Assembly (NCBI RefSeq): GCF_030272615.1
Contig: NC_081406.1
Location: 458,952,072 to 459,016,071, forward strand
Origin: Cryptomeria japonica
Lineage: Eukaryota > Streptophyta > Pinopsida > Cupressales > Cupressaceae
Direction: 5' to 3'
DNA: 64,000 bases
Part shown: in pieces, positions 1-11,021 of the stretch
How positions within the stretch are numbered: position 1 is the first letter of the stretch
How the letters are laid out: each line of letters begins with the position of its first letter
Translations under genes and position numbers: made by a program
Notes under the pieces: model-generated
Told to the model about the DNA's origin: nothing
Databases searched by the model: none
What the model saw: only the letters and a program-made list of their open reading frames with translations

Positions 1-1371
1 TATTTTTTCATTGATGTCAAGAAATTGATTTTCTAATTTAGTATGATGTTGCCATATGTTGAGAAGTGTGATATGAAGATTACAAAGAAGTCGGTAAAAG
101 ACATAGGAAAGAATATGATGAATAAGGGGATAAGTTATTCAATGGGCAACTACTACCGAGTCAGACAATGATGAGATGATGATGTTTTAGATTGTTTTAA
201 CATCATACATATATTGTAAAATGTAAAGGTTAATACTATACTATTTTATCAGGCAAAGAACCTAGTCGGTAAACCCAAATGAACCTAGTCGGTAAACACT
301 AAGGTTATTGCTATCGGTTAATGAAGGAAGAATGTCTACCGAGTAAAGTTTATTATTCACCGAGTTACAACCAAGGTATAACAGAATGCATTAAATGTTT
401 ACATGTAATATTTAATGAAGGAAGCTGATGAGCTAGAGCGAATTCAATGATTGGTAAGCCGTGTATGAAGATTGTTAAAGAATCTATGGTAAAGAAAGAT
501 CGGCATGAAGATCTACAACTCAAATTGAACCACAATACCCTAACACAAGTTCCAAGACAAATATGCAAGTTCCAAGGTGGGGTAAAACATTTTCAGATCG
601 AAGAATACATTGAACTTGGACAAGATTGAAGATCTGATGGCTATGATTGATCATGGGAAATGTGATCAAGGAGATTAAGCGATTAGAAGATTGTTTATAA
701 ATAGGAAACTATTGATAAACAATGTATGCAGGCAAGTGTATGCATAGGGATGCTACATAGTGATTACCGAGCACAAAATCTTGAAGACCTATTAGAATAA
801 TAGAGTATAGATGCCCAATAGATAGACAAGATTAGTTCTATGTCTAGATTGTATTGAACAAATAGGAATCTGCTTTAGCATTTTAGATGTGAAGTTGCAG
901 ATAGATTTTTATTACTGTTATTTTGTGAAAGTGACGGAAAATGTCTTAACCGAGTGGACTTAATAGTCTTATATGTAAATCCTCTAGAAAGGTGACATTC
1001 TTATTGAGTGTTTGAAATCATTTGACAAGGTCACTTCTAACAAAGTGAAGATCCTAACAGATCTGAGGGAAATCCCTTAACCGGGTCACATCTAGCAATG
1101 TGTTTGTAATCTTTAACAAGATTTGCTTTTAACCTAGCATACTCTAGAAGAGTATATTTCTTAGTGGGTCTGAAATCCCACAGTGGTTTTTCCCTATTTG
1201 GGTTTCCACGTTAAATCTTGTGTTATGAGGTTTATGTTGTTCATATGCTTTTGAGTTTGCATGTTTGACAATTTTTGGTTATATGACTGATATATATGTT
1301 ACCGAGGTTGAATCTGATGTTTTAATGGATGATTAAGTTTGTATGATTCACCCCCCCCCTCTCATCTTGTT
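1..1371 (+). mobile_element. Copia-style LTR remnant, left edge outside window
   Basis: This stretch has no long ORF and reads like the LTR of a copia-type element. Near its right end it has the block 'gtggtttttccctatttggg' then 'tttccac' and 'cttgtgttatg', followed by a C-run (1347-1357). The complete LTR at 21291-22472 has the same blocks in the same order. A TATA-like TATAAATAGG lies at 696-705. The right boundary is only approximate (about 1345-1372), because LINE sequence starts immediately after it. The left boundary is not visible, so this may be a solo LTR or the 3' LTR of an element outside the window. Short ORFs at 365-629 are not supported as genes. Confidence 0.55.
696..705 (+). 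promoter_or_regulatory. TATA-like box in LTR remnant
   Basis: TATAAATAGG in an AT-rich setting inside the LTR-like sequence, at a position where U3 would end. It fits a Pol II retroelement promoter. No transcript evidence is available. Confidence 0.35.
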
Positions 1372-1374
1372 GGC

Positions 1375-3186
1375 TATTGGATTTGTACTTATATTAAGTA
1401 TCAAAACTATCAGTTACTTGGGGATCCCCTTATGCCATGATCCTCCGGATACCTTTTGGGGAGCCTTGGTGGATAAATTCCACAAAAAGCTGTCTGGATG
1501 GAAGGGTGCTCTTCTTAGTCAAGCAGGTAAGGTTCAATTACTGAGATCCACTCTTCAAAATATTCCTGTCTATGTTATCAGTCTGTTTAGGATTCCTGAT
1601 AAGTATGCTGAGGCCATTGAAAAGATTCAGAGATCCTTTTTATGGACAGGGGTTGAGGAGAAGAAGAGAATGAACTTGATTGCTTGGGAGAAGGTCTACA
1701 AGCCTATAAAGAAAGGAGGTTTGGGCCTTAGAAGAATAAGAGTCATAAATAATTATGTTATGGCCAAGAAGATTTGGAGAGGTTATAGAAATCAAGGAGA
1801 GTGGAAAATGATATGGGATAACAAATATAAAAGTCAATGTCCGAACCTTCAAAGCTTCCTCAAGGTGGAGATTATCCCAATTGGATCCAACATATGGAAA
1901 AATGTATCTAGGACAAGAGGCTTAATTGCCAAAGGTATAAAATGGAAATTGGGAAAAGGGAATCTTATCTGATTCTGGGAAGATCCTTGGCTTCTGGAGA
2001 CCCCTTTGAATGAAAATTTTGAGTGGAACAAATTTCAGAAACAATGCAAGGAAAGATTTGGAACCAAGGTGGAGGATTACTAGAAAGATGGACAGTGGAA
2101 GGACTTGTCTCAGGTGGACCAATCATGAACTCTATGATGAGGATTGAAGAAGAAGACAATTTAATTTGGAAACTCACAGCTAGTGGTTCTTTTACAACTG
2201 CCTCTCTGTATCTTCAATAGTTCTACAACATGGAAAGTCCATGCTAAGCTAAAGCATGGGTGAAAGGCCTCACACCTAAGATAGACATTTTCTTCTGGAT
2301 AGCCCTTCAAAATAAAATTCTTACTATTGAGAATATCAGAAAAAGCGGTTTTAGCATGACTAGTTTTTGTATTCTTTGTAAGCAGAATGAGGAGACTATA
2401 AACTATATGCTCTTTCATTGCCCTTTCTTTGTTGATGTTTGGGGAAGTTGTTTGGATCACTTCAAAGTCAGTTCGGGCTTCCCCAACTCAATTCAAGAGA
2501 TTTTCAATTCATGGCATCATCCTTGAAAAAACAAAACCACTACCTTATTATGGAAAATTGCTTTACCTCACATGTGTTGGGGCATATGGACAGAGAGAAA
2601 TGATAGAGTTTTCAGAGAAAAGACTACTAAGGCTAAAATTGTGTTTGAAAAAATAAGAAGTATACTGGAAAATATGAATATCATAGACAATATGGATACT
2701 CCTCATGATAAGGATGATCAGGTTATCTACAAAAAGTGGAGATTAAAGGTTCAAGAGTGCTTTCAAAGTAACCCTAGAGAGAGAGTGATATGGATCAGCC
2801 CACCCAGGGGATGGATGAGAATCAATTTTGATGGGGCCTCAAAGGGTAACCTAGGTGTTGCAGGATGTGGCGTGGTCCTAAGGGATGAATGGAGAATATG
2901 CAAAATCATAAAATGTATTCCCAGAGGAAATCAGACTAATCATGTTGCCGAAGCCATGGCGACTTACCATGGGATGATCCTTGCCAAGGAAGCCAAATGC
3001 ACTAAAGTTTGGTGTGAAGGGGACTCCTTAAACATAATGAATTACTTAAATATGAAATTCCCGCCTTCTTGGTCAATTAGTAATGCTATTAAAGCAACTA
3101 GGAAAATCGGCGAAGAATTTGAAATGTGTGTTTTTACATGTGTATAGGGAGGCCAACTCCTGCATTGACTGGGTAGCCAACCTGGC
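1375..3186 (+). pseudogene. L1-like LINE ORF2 C-terminal part (RT thumb, zinc knuckle, RNase H)
   Basis: The first part (to 1972) reads as the region after the RT catalytic core of plant L1 elements: SYLGIPL, then LSGWKGALLSQAGKVQLLRS, then AWEKVYKPIKKGGLGLRR. After a frameshift between about 1972 and 2260 a second frame gives a zf-RVT-type knuckle (CILC...HCPF...VW at about 2371-2445). It then gives an RNase H domain with INFDGASKGN, the glutamate in VAEAMA and EGDSLN, and ends in a REANSCIDWVANLA-like tail near 3150-3190. The RT catalytic core and the endonuclease are absent, so the copy is 5'-truncated, as is usual for LINEs. Stops at 1970 and 2523 and the frameshift make it non-functional. 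The assignment rests on motif recognition. The exact clade was not tested. Confidence 0.85.
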
Positions 3187-3483
3187 TTGCTAAACGGGAG
3201 ACATCATTACTAGTTATGGTGAAATGGAGATTGCAAGTGAAATGAAATCCTTGCTCAATCAGGACCAGAGCCAGACAAGGCAATGTGGTAATTTTAATCA
3301 TCTTTTTTAATGACCTTTCCACCTTTTTCGATGCAGGGTTTTCTCGAAGATAATGAGCATTCATATAGGTTCCTTATCATTATTATTTGGCACAGATTCT
3401 GGGCACTATTACCGAATAACCATAGAAACTAGAGGAGAGGCTATCAAATTGAGAGATGAAATTGCAAAGAAGGTGCCGAAAAA
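3187..3483 (+). other. Spacer between LINE RNase H and accessory ORF
   Basis: About 300 bases without a convincing gene. The short frame starting at 3353 does not continue the conserved reading and is probably chance. The spacer either is the LINE 3' UTR or links ORF2 to a downstream third ORF (see 3484-3571). Confidence 0.4.
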
Positions 3484-3571
3484 ATGGGAGGGAACAAAAA
3501 AAGATTTGAACCTACTTCCTGCTTTGACTGGAGAAAGAACAAAGAATTCTGGGATATCCTTCAACAGGGGG
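3484..3571 (+). pseudogene. Accessory ORF, 5' fragment, split by the Athila insertion
   Basis: Starting at ATG 3484 the reading is MGGNKKRFEP, then a tryptophan/lysine-rich stretch ending EFWDILQQG. It stops exactly at the left end of the Athila-like element. If the element and one copy of the GGGGG target duplication are taken away, the same frame runs on at 14655 (GLNVFME, then in-frame stops, then DPTITNYF and MMNVDEE). This continuity is the reason for choosing this frame over the longer overlapping one. I do not recognise a named family. It lies directly downstream of a LINE RNase H. Confidence 0.6.
3567..3571. repeat. Target-site duplication GGGGG, left copy
   Basis: GGGGG sits immediately before the TG of the 5' LTR. 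The matching GGGGG follows the 3' LTR at 14650-14654. Five bases is the usual size for Ty3/Gypsy integration. Confidence 0.8.
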
Positions 3572-4837
3572 TGATAAGTCGATGCTTTGACATGTTTTTT
3601 ATCATGACTCTTATGTTTTTTGGTATCTTTTGGGTTGCATTGTGATAGTAAAGTATTGTGAATTGACTATATGTAATCCATGTTTTAAAACTGAACTTAA
3701 GAAATCATGTTTGAACTTTGTCGATTAATTCCTACAGCTATGCCAATTTATTCATGCAGCCAAATGATTTGTCCCAGTGATATGCGGATTATTTAGGATA
3801 ATGTCATATGTGAGTTAATGAATGTATTAATTAAGTAAGATACAGATGCATGTCCTTGTATGTTGTTTATGTTTTAGTGCAGATAATAATTGATGCTGCG
3901 GTGGATGATTTTCTTTCACATCTAAGGACTGGAGAGTCACGTTCAGATAATTGGAGGTCAAACTGAAGGGGATTCGAGCAAGCACAATGTATGGCATAAT
4001 CGAAGCAGTCATACTTCACCATGGGAGTTTAACTCTAGTGCATATTGAATTCAAAAAATATCGCTTTGGCATTCAAAGACTGTGGTTCGGTTTCAGATCC
4101 ACGGTTCCTGCAGTCAAGCTCTCAGTTATCTCCTTCATTTGACAATTATCCGCCTCTTCTTCTGGGCGTAACTTGAGTTGTCCATTGTAGTTGATCTTTT
4201 CTTTATAATAATCTCTTCCTTCTTTCTTAGAGTTAGACAGGATGGAAAGGAATTGAGCAGAGTTTTGTCAAGCATTCTGAATTTTTCTCTTTTAGAATAT
4301 GTAATCATTTTTAGGAAGAAATGAATAAGAATATGTTGTTTTGATTTGTTAATAGTACTTTGTTGGGAGTTTGATATCACTCATCCAAGGGGGCCCACTT
4401 GGTGAGTGATCCTATGTTTATGATCATTGAAGTTAGTTTTTACTTAGTTGCAGTAGAAGTTCATGACTGGATTGTTCCTACAGCCACTCTAAATAGATCC
4501 GTTGACTGTTCATGCAGCCAAGACAGAACGGTGTGATTTTTGTTATTTTCATTAGATCATTTCAGCAGTGTTTTGTGAAGCTTTCATGTAGCCTTTTATG
4601 ATTTCCATTCCTGCCTTTCCTTTTTGCATAATGTTAGTCACTACAGTAATGCAAAATAATCATTTAAGGAGCTTAGTGCATATATATTGCAGACCCATTT
4701 CAAGTTTTATGTTCCTGGATTGATAACTAAATGAACACCAGCCATGAAAATAGTAAACTCTACCATGTGAATGTCCAAACTTCGGATTGATATTTCAATT
4801 AGAGGTATTATTATAATCATTATAGTTGGGGTAGACA
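3572..4837 (+). repeat. 5' LTR of Athila-like element
   Basis: It begins TGATAAGTCGATGC and ends GGGGTAGACA just before the PBS. It matches 13383-14649 over its whole length with scattered substitutions. The ends TG and CA are canonical. Confidence 0.9.
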
Positions 4838-4841
4838 TTTT

Positions 4842-4859
4842 TGGCGCCATTGCTAGGGA
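4842..4859 (+). promoter_or_regulatory. Primer-binding site (tRNA-Asp type)
   Basis: TGGCGCCATTGCTAGGGA lies four bases after the 5' LTR. Athila-lineage elements typically carry TGGCGCCGTTGCCGGGGA, complementary to the 3' end of tRNA-Asp. The two differences are both transitions of the kind seen elsewhere in the element. Confidence 0.8.
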
Positions 4860-4966
4860 TTGTGTCAAGCTAAGAACCTTTTATGATTATTTTAGTTTCT
4901 AGTTAATTGTTTGAAATTTCATGAATCTGCTTGCATAATTGAAGAAGAGATGCTACAGGTAGATTT

Positions 4967-7900
4967 ATGCCCACTCATACTACTCATGCAAAAGATAATT
5001 TTCTAGATATAAACCCTTTTACTGAACTGTATCAAGTCCCACAGAATTTGAATCACCCTGAGTCTAAATTTCCAGAAGGTATACTTCAGTTCCTTTTTGG
5101 TCTACAAGAAGAAGAATTTCCTATAGTAACAACCCCCACAAGTCTAATGCAAGGGAACCCACCACCACCACCTAGTCCAACATTTGAGTTCCCCATCTCT
5201 GACCAACATGATAATGCTAACCTCAAGAACATTCTAGCATCTTCACTTCCTAAATTCTATGGGTTGGTGACAGAGGATCCGTATACATTTCTATTTGAGT
5301 TTGATGTTCTTTGTAGGAGTTTTTACTATACTACATATGCCCATAGACTCAAAAATTTTCCAGCCACTTTGAAGGAGTCATCCTTGAGATAGTTTATGAG
5401 CTTGGGTAGTAGCACAATCAGCACATGGGATGAGATGAAACGGTTGTTTCTTGCAAAATATAAAGATTATTGTAGATGCATTAATCGTCATAGGGATGAT
5501 ATCTTTAGAATGACACAAACTGAAGATGAGAGCCTTGAGGATTATCTGGAAAGGTTTTTGTTTAGTGTCAAGAAGTCCAAGTATAGTACTCTGAATGAAG
5601 ATTCCCTCAAATTGATATTCTTGAGTGGTATCAGTGATGAATGCACCGATTCCTTAGATCTCATGGGAGGAGGTGACATTACACAATCTACTTGGCCTGA
5701 AATAGGACAAATTTGCAAGAAGTATTCCAGATCTACTTCTAAGAAGAATAGGAGATTTAAGTCAGGGGCACCATTATCATCATCTGGAACTAGAGTTTCT
5801 AGATTGGAACTTAGCCATCTGTTAAAAGATTTCAAGGAGGACATTATAAACAATATGGCTACTCAGTTGGATACATTGGCAGCTAAGAAGAAACATGAGG
5901 AAGCTGATGAATTTCTTGCAAAATTCTGTCCTCATTGTAAGCAGTGAAAGAAAGATTGCAGATGTAAGATGGTTGCAAATGTTGAGGTACCTAATTTCAA
6001 ACCAATTTAATGTGAGGATGAACAAGTCTTCTATGTTGCTCAAAGAAGACCAAATTTTCAAAGACAAGGTATGCCAGCTGATCCACTTTCTTTTTCTAGT
6101 TATAGTGGTGATTCTTATGCACCAAATAACTAATGGCAACCACAATATTCTCAAAATTTTGGTAACTATCCACATTGGTATGGATCACAAAGCCAAGGAC
6201 AACAATTTGCTAATCAAATCCCCCAGTGGTAGTAGCCACAGGGAAACTGGTATCCACCTCAGGGTTCAGGGAACCAGTTTCAAGGGAATTAGCAACCTAC
6301 CTCTCAATGGAGGGGAAACCCATCATGGTCATCCTAATTTTCTAGATATCAGCCCCCTGCTTAGCAGCCACAACCTCCTACTTTAATGCCTCCTCCTGCA
6401 GCTACAGCTACAGCTCCTAAGACAATGCAGCTACCTACTCAACCATTGTCTAATTCAAATATCAAATCTCAGCAACAACAACAAGCTTATTCAACTAATG
6501 CTAATCAATACCCAGCCTATTCTTTATCACTAGATGATATTCACCTTCGATCTAGGACAACTCTACCTAATCCCTCTCATCTAGTTATTACTAAGGTATA
6601 AGAAGAGCAACCAATCTCTGATCCTAAAGATGTAATACCTTAGAATCAAATATTACCATCATTTCCCCATAGATTGAAAGACAAAGAAGTTTCCACTAAA
6701 CAACACCAAAGATTTGATATTCTTGATCAACTGAAGCACATTTGTGTTAAAATTCCATTGTTGCAAGCAATAAAGGATGTCCCAATATATGGTAAGGCAT
6801 TGAGAGAAGCATGCCTAAAGAAACCTGGTAGAAAGAAAAAGTTTCCACAAACAGTTCATGTTATGGGTCAATTGGCTGATATTATGTTAGGAAAAATTGC
6901 TATTGCAAAGTATTCTGATCCAGGTAGTCCTATTGTGAGTATAGTCATTAATGGCAGTCAAATAAAAAATGTTTTAGTTGATCTAAGGGTAGCCATTAAT
7001 GTAATGACAAGGGAGGTAATGAAACATCTAGACATAGATAGTTTAAGGGCTACACCCACAGTTCTCCAACTTGCTGATGGCTCTGCAGTAAGACTTGATG
7101 GTATCATAGAAGATATAGTTGTTATTCTAGATTCTTGGGAATATCCTACAGACTTTATGATTTTATCATCAAAAGCAACATTGGGGGGATAGCCAGTCAT
7201 TTTGGGAAGACCATGGTTTGCCACAACTAATGCATATATTGGGTGTAGATCAGGGGACATTACTATTTCAGATGGTAGTTCCACAAAAACATTAGCCTTG
7301 TATTCCCCAGCACAACCTCAGCTTGAGCAGCAGCAGGCTGTTTGGCCTGTTTTGGGCAAGGAATCTGAAGAAATTGACTCTATTAATTACCTTATGATGA
7401 TTAATCAAGTGCCACTCATGCAGTTATATGATGAAGAATCAATTCTTTATAAGGTCCTAATAAATGAATTAATAGAAGACCAAGAATTGTAGGAATTGGT
7501 TCTGAATATTGCAGGTTTGGACTTTCCTCCAGCCACTGATATCTTGCATACCTTGTTGTTGCAGGAATTGTCTTATTCTCATTTTTCTGATATAAATCAG
7601 ATTGATCTTACTATCAAGATAGAGGTGGAATGGAATAAATATTTGAACATCAATACGAATATAGCAGACACTCAAAAGGATAGCCTAGTAGACTTGCTGA
7701 AACTCCATAGAAATGCTTTTGCATGGGATTACAAGGATATGTATGGAATTGATCCAACAGTTTGTACTCATCTCATTTACATAAAGGATGAGTGTTGCCC
7801 CCTCAGACAACCTCAAAGAAGAGTCAACCCTGCCTTGAAGGAGATAGTTAAAGAAGAATTGCAGAAATTGTTGAAAGCTGGGTTTATCTATCCTATCTCT

Positions 7901-10399
7901 GATAGTCAATGGGTATCACCTTTGGTGATAGTTCCTAAAAAGGGAGGCAAATGGAGAGTATGTGTTGATTATAGAGCCTTGAACTTAGCCACAAGGAAGG
8001 ATCATTTTCCACTGCCATTTGTGGATTGGGTATTGGATTCTCTTGCTAGTAAGAGATATTTTTCATTCCTGGATGGATTTAGTGGCTATAATCATATACA
8101 AATAGCTCCTGAGGATCAGGAGAAAACACCATTTACTTGCCCATGGGGCACTTATGCATATTCTATTCTTCCTTTTGGGTTGTGTAATGCTCCAGCCACT
8201 TTTCAAAGGGTAGTGATCAGTATTTTTTTTGATATTTCTCAAGATATTATGGAAATTTACATGGATGACTTTACAAATTATGGCTCTGAATTTGATCAAG
8301 CATTAGGTAATTTGAAGAAAGTTTTGCAGCGGTGTGAAGACTACAATTTGTCTCTAAATATTGAGAAGTGTTTCATTATGATGGAAGAAAGAATAGTCCT
8401 TGGTCATCATATATCTGTACATGGCATACAAGTGGATCTAGCAAAGATTGAGGTTATTTAGCATATTAATGACCCTGTGAAGCAGCAAGATGTGAGAAGT
8501 TTTCTTGGCCATGTTGGATACTACAGAAGGTTTATCAAAGATTTTAGAAAAATTGCAAGTCCCTTATATTCACTGCTTACTAAAGATGTAGAATTTAAAT
8601 GGACATCAGCATGCAATGAAGCTTTTTTAAAGCTTAAGAATGCTTTCACTCAAGCACTAGTTCTAAAAGGACCTAATTAGTCTCTACCATTCCAAATCCA
8701 TACTGATGCATCTGATTATGCCGTAGGAGTAGTGCTGGGACAAAAAGTTGACAAGTTGGAAAATGCAATGTATTATATCAGCAAGAATTTGCAGGGACCT
8801 GAATTGAATTATACAGTTACTGAAAAGGAAATGACAGCTGTCATATATGCCCTTAACAAGTTTAGACACTATATTATAGGGTATCCCATATTTGTGCATA
8901 TAGATCATACTACAATTAGATATCTCATGAATAAGCCATCAATCACCGAAAGACTGGCTCGCTGGTTATTGTTGATGCAGGAATTTGATATCACAGTTGT
9001 TGATAAGCCAGAGAAGTCTAATGTTGTTGCAGATTATCTTTCATGTCTTCAATTGCAGGAAGATTCTACAATGATAGATGACACATTTCTAGATGAGCAT
9101 TTGTTTCTCATACAGGCTCATACTCCATGGTATGCTGATATTCCCAACTATTTAGCTGCAGCTAAAATGTCAATTTCTTTTTCTCCTAAGGAAAGAAGGT
9201 TGCTAGTTGAAAAATGTTTTAACTTTTCATGGATTGCTGATTGTCTATTTTATACTGGACCTAACCAAGTCATGCGAAGATGTGTCAGAGAAGATGAAAG
9301 ATATGACATCCTACATGCATGTCATGATGAGCCATGTGGAGGTCATTTTGCTACCAAAAGGACATCATTGAAAATACTCAATGCCAGATACTATTGGCCT
9401 ACATTACACAAGGATGCAGCTCAGGACACAAGGAAATGTGACAGATGTCAGGGAATGGGTAGACCTACAAAATCTAATGAGATGCCACTATATCCTCAAA
9501 TATCTGTTACACCATTTGACAAGTGGGGATTAGATTTTGTTGGCCTCATTGAGCCACCTTCTAATGGCAAATCTTATATCTTGGTATGTACAGACTATGT
9601 GACAAAATGGGTAGAAGCTAGAGCTATGCAACATGCAAGAGATAATAAGGTGGCTGAGTTTCTCTATGAAGAAATATTTACAAGGTATGGAGTACCAAGG
9701 GAAATTGTCTCAGATCAGGGACCTCAATTTACATCAACATTGATAAAAGCTTTGGTCAATGAATACAATATAAGACACAGGAAATCTACTCCATATCATC
9801 CACAGTCTAATGGACAAGTAGAAGTTACCAATAGAGAGCTTGAGGCTATTCTTACAAAAATAGTGTCTATCCATAAGAAACATTGGTCTCATCGACTTTC
9901 AGAGGCAATTTGGGCATATAGAACAACATGGAAAACACCAATTGGATTCACACTTTTTGAGATGGTTTATGGCAAAACAACAATGATGCCTATTGAATTT
10001 GAGCATAAAACCTTGAGAGCAACTCTACAACTGAATATGACATTGTCTGAAGCCTAGAAGGAATGCATTTAGCAGTTAAATGCTCTTGATGAATGGAGGA
10101 AGATAGTTGTTCAATAGACAGAATTGATTCAAAACCAAAGAGCAAGATGGTATGATAAATATATCAGAGAAAAGAAATTCAAAGTTGGTGATTGGGCACT
10201 CCTGTATGATTCCAAATATAAGGATTCTATGGAAAAACTCCAAACATGGTGGTTAGGTCCTTATGAGGTAAAAGAAGTTTTTCAGAATGGAGCAGTCCGG
10301 TTGTCAACAATAGATCCTGTTCGATTTAAACTCTTAGTGAATGGACACCGACTACGAATTTATCACAAGCCAACTACTAGAGAAGAGTTTCTGCAATAG
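4967..10399 (+). pseudogene. gag-pol: Athila-like Gag-Pol polyprotein, one frame with 18 premature stops
   Basis: One reading frame runs from 4967 to a final TAG at 10397. The Gag capsid part (FLAKYKDYCR..., LEDYLERF) is at about 5200-5720. A Gln/Pro-rich stretch lies at 6180-6500. The retropepsin region is near 6960-7210 (VLVDLRVAI, where DLGAS is expected, so the active site looks damaged; ILGRPW is present). RT is at about 7840-8400 with YMDD at 8258-8269. RNase H is at about 8690-9060 (HTDAS, TEKE). Integrase at about 9320-9950 has the HHCC finger, GLDF, SDQG and EVTNRE, and a C-terminal tail follows near 10130-10390. Premature stops fall at 5390, 5945, 6008, 6131, 6230, 6233, 6290, 6335, 6362, 6599, 6641, 7190, 7490, 8459, 8678, 10055, 10070 and 10115. 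I found no frameshift. Only one RNase H is present, unlike the Tat elements in this window. Confidence 0.9.
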
Positions 10400-11021
10400 T
10401 TTTCTCTCCAAAGTGAAATAAAAGTTCCTATAGTGAATGGCAAGGTTCCTACAGCAACTGCCAATGATTCGGTATCAATTCATGAGCTTCCTGTTGCACT
10501 TGAGCATGTTGATAAAGGTGATGTTCTTGTAGCCTCTGCAGTGAACTTATTCACCATATCATAATAAAATATTTCCATGGGAATGTTGTTCTCCGTACAT
10601 AAAGTTCCATCCACTACATTCCATTCCACTTTCTTACCTGTCACTTCATTTCATTTCGCCATCATTTTCGCCCAATTGTAGGTACGTGTATATTGTACTT
10701 TATTTTAATTATGCATTTATTAGTTCATTATGATTTTTATCCTGTTTAAATCCGCTCCAAACCTGAAATCTCGTCAGCCTATGTGGACACGTGCTAGGTT
10801 AAGCTGGGGGGGGGGGTACTTTATGGTCCTTTTTCCAATAAGATTTATTATCAGTTTTTTTGATATCCCAAATTGATTTCCTAATTGGCATTACTTATGA
10901 TGATTATTATTTCACACAAGTGAATAATATGGTTTGCCACCAAAATTAAGATATGTAGATTTTAGTTTTTTGTGAAACTGTCAAACATTTTGGTGAAGTT
11001 ACAGAAGTATCATAGTAAAAG
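10400..11021 (+). other. Spacer between pol and env-position ORF
   Basis: No gene is seen. The spacer contains an 11-base G run (10806-10816) that resembles an internal polypurine tract. The rest is AT-rich. It may hold a splice acceptor or internal promoter for the downstream ORF, but I cannot identify one with confidence. Confidence 0.5.
10797..10816 (+). promoter_or_regulatory. Central polypurine-like G tract
   Basis: GGTTAAGCT followed by eleven G residues, between pol and the env-position ORF. The 3' polypurine tract at 13369-13382 has a similar form (AAAGTT followed by six G residues). A second plus-strand priming site is the simplest reading. Confidence 0.45.
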
